Assembly: GCF_046480435.1 (NCBI RefSeq)
Contig: NZ_PKGC01000186.1
Source: Limnospira platensis
Lineage (GTDB): Bacteria > Cyanobacteriota > Cyanobacteriia > Cyanobacteriales > Microcoleaceae
Direction: 5' to 3' (one strand)
Length of the DNA stretch: 8,357 nucleotides
In this document: positions 6,101 through 8,357 of the stretch, piece by piece
Position numbering within the stretch: the stretch's first letter is position 1
Layout: each line of letters begins with the position of its first letter
Notes under the pieces: model-generated
The model's database searches: none
Told to the model about the DNA's origin: nothing
Seen by the model: only the letters and a program-made list of their open reading frames with translations
Translations under genes and position numbers: made by a program

Positions 6101-7298
6101 TGAACACTATGTGGAAGTGGTAGAATCGGAAAAATCCGTGAAAAAAGAGTTTTATTATAACCAGTATGGCATTGACTTTTGGTTTGAAAATATTTCGGTC
6201 AAATTAGGGGATGGTTTCGCGGTGACTTTCCGTGATATCACCGGAATTAAACAATCGGAAAAAGCCCTAAGTCTAGCAAACGAACAATTGAATAATCGGA
6301 TCAATGAACTAGATCAACGCCATGCAGAAATGTTGCTTTTGAGTGAAATTAGCGACTTTATGCAGGCGGCTTTGACTGTACAAGAAGCCTGTGAAGCGAT
6401 TAGCTATTTGCTAGAACCCCTTTTCCCAGAATGTGCTGGCGGAATTTTTTTGATGGCGGCTTCCCGGGACTCGCTGGAAATGATTTCTTCTTGGGGAAAA
6501 GAATGCACCTCAGTCTCGGTTTTTGTGCCGAAAGATTGTTGGGCTTTGCGCCGGGGAAGGGTACATTTATGTAATCATGAAAAAGGGGGTATTTCTTGCC
6601 GACATATTCAGGTAAGTTCTACCCTCTCTTGCACATTGTGTGTTCCGATGATGGCTCAGGGAGAGACTTTGGGTTTGTTTTATCTAAGTACAGATTCGGC
6701 GACGGCTTTATCTGAGGCAAAACAGCAGGCGGCGAGTACGGTGGCGGAACAGATAGGGATGGCGATCGCCAATTTAAACCTCCGCGCCACTCTGGAACAT
6801 CAGAGCATCCGTGACCCTCTCACCGGACTTTTTAATCGTCGCTATTTAGAGGAATATTTGAGTCAGGAAATAGCCCGAGCCCAACGGCAAAAGCACCCCA
6901 TTGGGGTCATCATGATGGATATAGACAATTTTAAGCATTTTAATGATACATTCGGTCATGATGCGGGGGATTATGTATTACAAAAAGTGGGAGAACTGCT
7001 GAAACAGAAGGTGCGAGAATATGATGTTGCTTGTCGCTATGGGGGTGAAGAAATGACCCTAATTTTGCCGGGGTCTTCCCTAGAAAATACTTCCATGAGG
7101 GCTGAACAAATTAGAGAGGCGATCGCCTCCCTTGTAGTAGCCAGTGGTGGTCAACATTTAGGCAGTATCACCGCCTCCTTCGGTGTGGCAGCCTTTCCCA
7201 AGCATGGTAGTATAGGTATAGACCTAATCCAGGCGGCTGATGCTGCTCTCTACCGCGCCAAAGCAGACGGACGCAACCGGGTTGTGATTATTCCATAA
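3156..7298 (+). CDS. Multidomain sensor diguanylate cyclase: 4 CBS - GAF (DXCF cyanobacteriochrome-like) - 4 PAS - GAF - GGDEF
   Basis: A 1380-residue cytoplasmic protein with no membrane segment seen. The order is: CBS motifs at about 9-80 (with an insertion), 90-148, 157-215 and 228-283; a coiled coil at about 288-335; GAF1 at 349-491; a second coiled linker to 520; PAS at about 521-635, 662-778, 788-903 and 913-1033; GAF2 at 1056-1207; and GGDEF at 1215-1380. The catalytic domain has DxLTGLxNRR (1220-1229), the metal-binding aspartate D1255 in MMDIDNFK, NDTFGHDAGD and the signature GGEEM (1296-1300), where the usual final Phe is Met. An allosteric I-site RxxD is intact (R1287-D1290), exactly five residues before the signature, so product inhibition is expected. 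It should make c-di-GMP from two GTP; no EAL domain is present. GAF1 contains DTCF (C404) and DCH (C432), as in bilin-binding DXCF cyanobacteriochromes. The CBS motifs suggest adenine-nucleotide binding. It is likely monocistronic. Confidence 0.93.
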   Translation: MQPEAISAIIRDPLVVSGDLTVMEAIACMSGVRLQCQMTDNISISESEGDLEARSTCVIVLQDLMVVGILTQRDIVGLAAQQQNLGQLLIEEVMTPSVITLRESELTDSLTIINLLQKHRIRHLPIVDDSDRLVGLVTHESLRKLMRPIDLLRLRLVSEVMTHNVVSANCDQTMLEIARLMSERRVSCVVIVETQGDADHAMQIPLGILTERDLLQFQSLGLNWENIRAENMMSSPLFTIRPEENLWEVQQLMEQRRIGRGIVTGERGELLGIVTQTSLLQCFNPLELYKLAEVLEEKVSRLESEKFKLIQNRAAELESQVKQRTAELRKRAEGEKLISELATKIRSSLDLQTILDTTVEQVRQVLKCDRVNIWRFGDDWETVVVAESTNSPVSLIGERIADTCFKQSQAEIYRQGKIRVVSDIYTTEMTDCHREMLIRLHTRAKIILPLLCGEQLWGLLNVTESEHPRQWKAEEIELLRALSVQLAIGLQQATNHQQLQIELQEKTRIEAELRTTETKLRKAQKIAGLGTWQLDHKTQRLLWSDEVFAFFEIEPENFSYTHDEFLSFVHPEDRDLVNDMYNQHLCDRQSYSISYRILLNDGRIKYAQEYCDTLYDENNQPICSDGTIQDITLQKKLEQEHIRAEDMRQQAESISREVKLLDNILDIILAGYWDWDISGNTEYLSPGFKRMFGYEDHELPNSPESWQNLLFPEDLPGVLDCFEKHIKSRGKIPYYNEVRYRHKNGSTVWVVCSGQVIEWDDDGNAMRMVGCHIDISDRKKSEIALQESEARYRRIIETTLEGVWIIDGDAKTTFVNQRMADMLGYTPSEMIGMGLIDFLNSSEQLQTQNYLERRKQGIQEQHTCKFQRRDGTALWAIVSTTHQLDNQGNFVGAISLLTDISQLVSIQEALKTSEMQLSGILNSSEYGIMAFRSVRNEQGKIIDFEWLLVNPSAGKVVGKSADELIGKRLLEELPEYQESGLFEHYVEVVESEKSVKKEFYYNQYGIDFWFENISVKLGDGFAVTFRDITGIKQSEKALSLANEQLNNRINELDQRHAEMLLLSEISDFMQAALTVQEACEAISYLLEPLFPECAGGIFLMAASRDSLEMISSWGKECTSVSVFVPKDCWALRRGRVHLCNHEKGGISCRHIQVSSTLSCTLCVPMMAQGETLGLFYLSTDSATALSEAKQQAASTVAEQIGMAIANLNLRATLEHQSIRDPLTGLFNRRYLEEYLSQEIARAQRQKHPIGVIMMDIDNFKHFNDTFGHDAGDYVLQKVGELLKQKVREYDVACRYGGEEMTLILPGSSLENTSMRAEQIREAIASLVVASGGQHLGSITASFGVAAFPKHGSIGIDLIQAADAALYRAKADGRNRVVIIP
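4200..4628 (+). other. Candidate bilin-binding DXCF cyanobacteriochrome GAF domain (within the 3156-7298 gene)
   Basis: Residues about 349-491 follow the cyanobacteriochrome GAF pattern closely: CDRVNIWRF, VVVAES, GERIADTCF, YRQGKIRVVSDIY, DCH, then RAKIILPLL, LWGLL and HPRQW. The canonical bilin cysteine would be C432 (codon 4449-4451), followed by H433. The second, DXCF cysteine would be C404 (codon 4365-4367). The 28-residue separation equals that between Cys494 and Cys522 of TePixJ. The usual AH(Q)C after LWGLL is replaced by NVTES, which removes a normally conserved histidine. Motif presence is seen directly; chromophore binding is inferred. Confidence 0.7.
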
Positions 7299-7395
7299 TC
7301 ATGAGAAACTTACGGCAACCCGCCCCTAAATTATGCTTTAGCGATCGCCGGTTTCCCACAAAGTACGCGCGTAACATTCGCCCCGCGGCTCCAGT
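7299..7395. other. Intergenic stretch after the cyclase, no gene recognised
   Basis: Directly after the cyclase stop I see no terminator hairpin with a T-run. The stretch includes an ACCCGCCCCTA motif near 7319-7329, similar to the inverted repeat at 7617-7640, and a HIP1 site at 7341-7348. On the minus strand the frame at 7341-7436 stays open for 32 codons (reading LYDELEPRGECYARTLWE in its middle) but has no start codon and begins just after a stop. I do not recognise it; it may be a second gene remnant joined to the receiver relic. Confidence 0.5.
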
Positions 7396-7611
7396 TCATC
7401 GTACAGGCGCAGGCTTAGTAAAATAGCCTCTCGCGCCTAATTGATAAGCCATCTGGCGGTGTCTGTCAGCCCCCCCCCTAGAAGTTAACATAGCAATAGG
7501 TAGACCTTCGAGTTGTGGGTCTTTCTGCATTCCGGAGAGAAGTTCCAAGCCGTCCATACGAGGCATTTCAATATCACAGAAAAAGTTGGCTGGTTTTTTG
7601 CGCGGCGTATC
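7396..7611 (-). pseudogene. Receiver (REC) domain remnant of a CheA-type hybrid histidine kinase
   Basis: The minus strand reads 71 codons of a response-regulator receiver without a start codon. It contains FFCDIEMPRMDGLELL, with the phospho-acceptor Asp codon at 7573-7575, then LPIAMLTSR with the conserved Thr, HRQMAYQLGARGYFTKP with the conserved Lys codon at 7414-7416, and a stop at 7396-7398. These motifs are typical of the C-terminal receiver of cyanobacterial CheA-like hybrid kinases (PilL/Hmp type). The N-terminal half of the domain is missing: a stop lies in frame at 7612-7614, followed at once by a GC-rich inverted repeat. The C-terminal helix after TKP is also lost. A run of nine G (minus strand, 7470-7478) adds one extra Gly after TSR. 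It is therefore a broken fragment, not a working gene. Confidence 0.85.
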
Positions 7612-7616
7612 TCAGC

Positions 7617-7640
7617 ACCCGCCCCTACAGGGTGGGCGGT
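7617..7640. repeat. GC-rich inverted repeat at the break of the receiver relic
   Basis: CCGCCC at 7619-7624 pairs with GGGCGG at 7634-7639 around a nine-base loop (CTACAGGGT). A related CCCGCCCCTA core appears at 7320-7329. Such short GC-rich palindromes are scattered in cyanobacterial intergenic DNA. Its position exactly where receiver homology stops suggests insertion or rearrangement there. Confidence 0.6.
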
Positions 7641-7774
7641 TTGTTGTTGGGTTGTTGTTTCCCCTGTTTGAGAACAGTCAGCCAATCTTTGGATTAAGCG
7701 ATGGCTTTCCCTTCATGGGGTGGAAAGGTAAGGCTATACGTCTTGCTGCCTCGTATCGGACGATTCGGGTATGA
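7641..7774. other. Non-coding stretch between the relic and the repeat
   Basis: No gene is recognised. A hairpin CTTTCC (7705-7710) / GGAAAG (7722-7727) with an 11-base loop lies near the middle. The open frames crossing this stretch have no family-like sequence and run through the repeats, so I do not call them. Confidence 0.5.
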
Positions 7775-7929
7775 AATAAGGCTGAGATGCCTGAAATAAC
7801 CACCCTGTGGGGAATCCAGCCCCGAGTCTGGATATAAGAGGCTCGTCTCTGACCATCCCCATAACTGTTTATATGTCCCGACGTTTGGAACTCAACCTCT
7901 CCAAACAAGGCAGGGAACTCAAGGTCATA
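7775..7929. repeat. Hairpin-rich repeat, copy A (155 bp)
   Basis: It begins AATAAGGC and ends AACTCAAGGTCATA, and is matched along its whole length by copy B at 8107-8259. It carries three small inverted repeats kept in both copies: AGGC/GCCT (7779-7782, 7789-7792), GGGG/CCCC (7809-7812, 7820-7823) and GTTTGG/CCAAAC (7873-7878, 7891-7896). Differences from copy B concentrate in loops and linkers. This suggests a structured RNA or a repeat kept by its hairpins. I do not recognise the family. Confidence 0.8.
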
Positions 7930-7948
7930 AAACAAACTGTTTTGAATG

Positions 7949-8038
7949 GGAAGTTATGACCCCATGATAACAATGAGTAGAGAGTGCGAAATGTTGAGGA
8001 GACCAAATAAGGCTGTTATGCCTGAAATCACCTCCTAG
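7949..8038. repeat. 90-bp perfect duplicate, left of the assembly gap
   Basis: From GGAAGTTATGAC to CACCTCCTAG this segment is identical to 8050-8139 on the other side of the gap. Its last 33 bases (8006-8038) are the beginning of the hairpin-rich repeat (copy B type), cut off by the gap. Confidence 0.95.
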
Positions 8039-8048
8039 NNNNNNNNNN
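8039..8048. other. Assembly gap (10 N)
   Basis: Ten unknown bases, a placeholder length usual for joined contigs. The flanks share 90 identical bases, so the true distance could be negative (overlapping contig ends) or could hide one or more tandem units. Any reading frame across it is meaningless. Confidence 0.99.
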
Positions 8049-8049
8049 C

Positions 8050-8139
8050 GGAAGTTATGACCCCATGATAACAATGAGTAGAGAGTGCGAAATGTTGAGG
8101 AGACCAAATAAGGCTGTTATGCCTGAAATCACCTCCTAG
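8050..8139. repeat. 90-bp perfect duplicate, right of the assembly gap
   Basis: Identical to 7949-8038. Unlike the left copy, it continues uninterrupted into the complete repeat copy B. Confidence 0.95.
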
Positions 8140-8259
8140 TGGGGAAGCCAGCCCCGAGTCTGGATAAGAGGTCGGAGCCTCGAACCATTCTCCATAACTG
8201 TTTATACGTCCCAACGTTTGGATTGAACCCCCAAACAAGGCAGGGAACTCAAGGTCATA
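8107..8259. repeat. Hairpin-rich repeat, copy B (153 bp)
   Basis: This is the second full copy of the unit at 7775-7929, about four-fifths identical by eye. The same three stems are kept: AGGC/GCCT (8111-8114, 8121-8124), GGGG/CCCC (8141-8144, 8152-8155) and GTTTGG/CCAAAC (8216-8221, 8231-8236). The last loop has 9 bases here against 12 in copy A. At the GAGG/CCTC position (about 8168-8181) the paired bases differ from copy A, where AGAG/CTCT could pair at the matching place. After the shared end AAGGTCATA the flanks differ. Confidence 0.8.
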
Positions 8260-8277
8260 TAGCATTGGTCAAGGTGG

Positions 8278-8357
8278 TTAGGACGCAGCTTTTATAACGG
8301 AATCCATGGCATCATCGAGAGAATCAAACTGCTCACGTGCAATGGCGAATGCGGGCT
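8278..8357 (-). CDS. C-terminal end of an unidentified gene, cut by the window edge
   Basis: The minus strand is open from the window edge for 25 codons and ends at TAA (8278-8280). The tail contains AREQFDSLDDAMDSVIKAAS, an amphipathic helix with protein-like composition. The FDSLD element reminds me faintly of C-termini of IS630-type transposases, which would fit a repeat-rich neighbourhood, but 25 residues cannot settle it. It could also be an ordinary gene or chance. The repeat copy B begins about 20 bp downstream of its stop. Confidence 0.35.
   Translation of the reverse strand, partial: PAFAIAREQFDSLDDAMDSVIKAAS

Noticed and set aside
7299..7360. Rho-independent terminator of the cyclase gene
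   Set aside because: The only strong palindrome is the HIP1 octamer, which is not followed by a T-run.
7485..7685. Minus-strand 66-codon frame with an ATG
   Set aside because: It reads the receiver relic out of frame; the frame carrying DIEMPRMDG and YFTKP is the meaningful one.
7515..7774. Plus-strand small proteins of about 60 residues
   Set aside because: They are antisense to the receiver relic and cross the palindrome; composition is unlike a real protein and no ribosome-binding site is seen.
7995..8259. Group II intron 5' end (GTGCG...) or transposon-associated guide RNA
   Set aside because: GTGCG appears once before copy B-type sequence, but no domain V-like hairpin, reverse transcriptase, or tnpB gene accompanies it; copy A lacks the GTGCG context.
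7678..8265. Small minus-strand protein genes in the hairpin repeats
   Set aside because: The frames follow the repeat copies, one or two run through the N gap, copies A and B differ by indels that are not multiples of three, and no family-like sequence appears.

Overview
The window looks like a cyanobacterial chromosome. The octamer GCGATCGC (HIP1) occurs nine times in about 8.4 kb (starting near 1630, 3228, 3544, 4258, 4912, 5482, 6762, 7119 and 7341), far above chance. The proteins are also of cyanobacterial type: an SH3 plus NlpC/P60 cell-wall peptidase, a KYIPGNIWHF-type flippase-like membrane protein, and a multi-CBS/GAF/PAS diguanylate cyclase. A filamentous Oscillatoriales-like genome (Arthrospira/Limnospira or relatives) would fit the repeat-rich intergenic DNA, but that genus-level guess is weak.

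Layout. 1-290 is non-coding and made of direct repeats carrying GGTGCGTCAG/CTGACGCACC palindromes. 300-1259 (minus) encodes a serine beta-lactamase-fold hydrolase without a signal peptide. Divergent from it, with only 34 bp between the starts, are an NlpC/P60 gamma-D-glutamyl-diamino-acid endopeptidase (1294-2073) and a 4-bp-overlapping polytopic membrane protein of the UPF0104/LPG-synthase-TM family (2070-3011). A 144-bp gap leads to a 1380-residue diguanylate cyclase (3156-7298). The rest (7299-8357) is degenerate and repetitive. It holds a relic of a CheA-type receiver domain (7396-7611, minus), a GC-rich inverted repeat, two diverged copies of a roughly 155-bp hairpin-rich repeat (7775-7929 and 8107-8259), a 10-N assembly gap flanked by a perfect 90-bp duplication, and the C-terminal end of an unidentified minus-strand gene running off the window.

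How the genes work together. The first three genes share an envelope theme. The NlpC/P60 enzyme resembles cytoplasmic murein-peptide recyclers, the beta-lactamase-fold protein belongs to the penicillin-recognising enzymes, and the overlapping membrane protein belongs to a lipid-linked transport/synthesis family. The large protein is a separate signalling unit that would make cyclic di-GMP. The most interesting point in the window is its first GAF domain, which carries both cysteine signatures of a DXCF-class cyanobacteriochrome (DTCF at C404 and CH at C432, 28 residues apart). The protein may therefore couple bilin-based light sensing, and possibly adenine-nucleotide sensing through four CBS motifs, to c-di-GMP synthesis.
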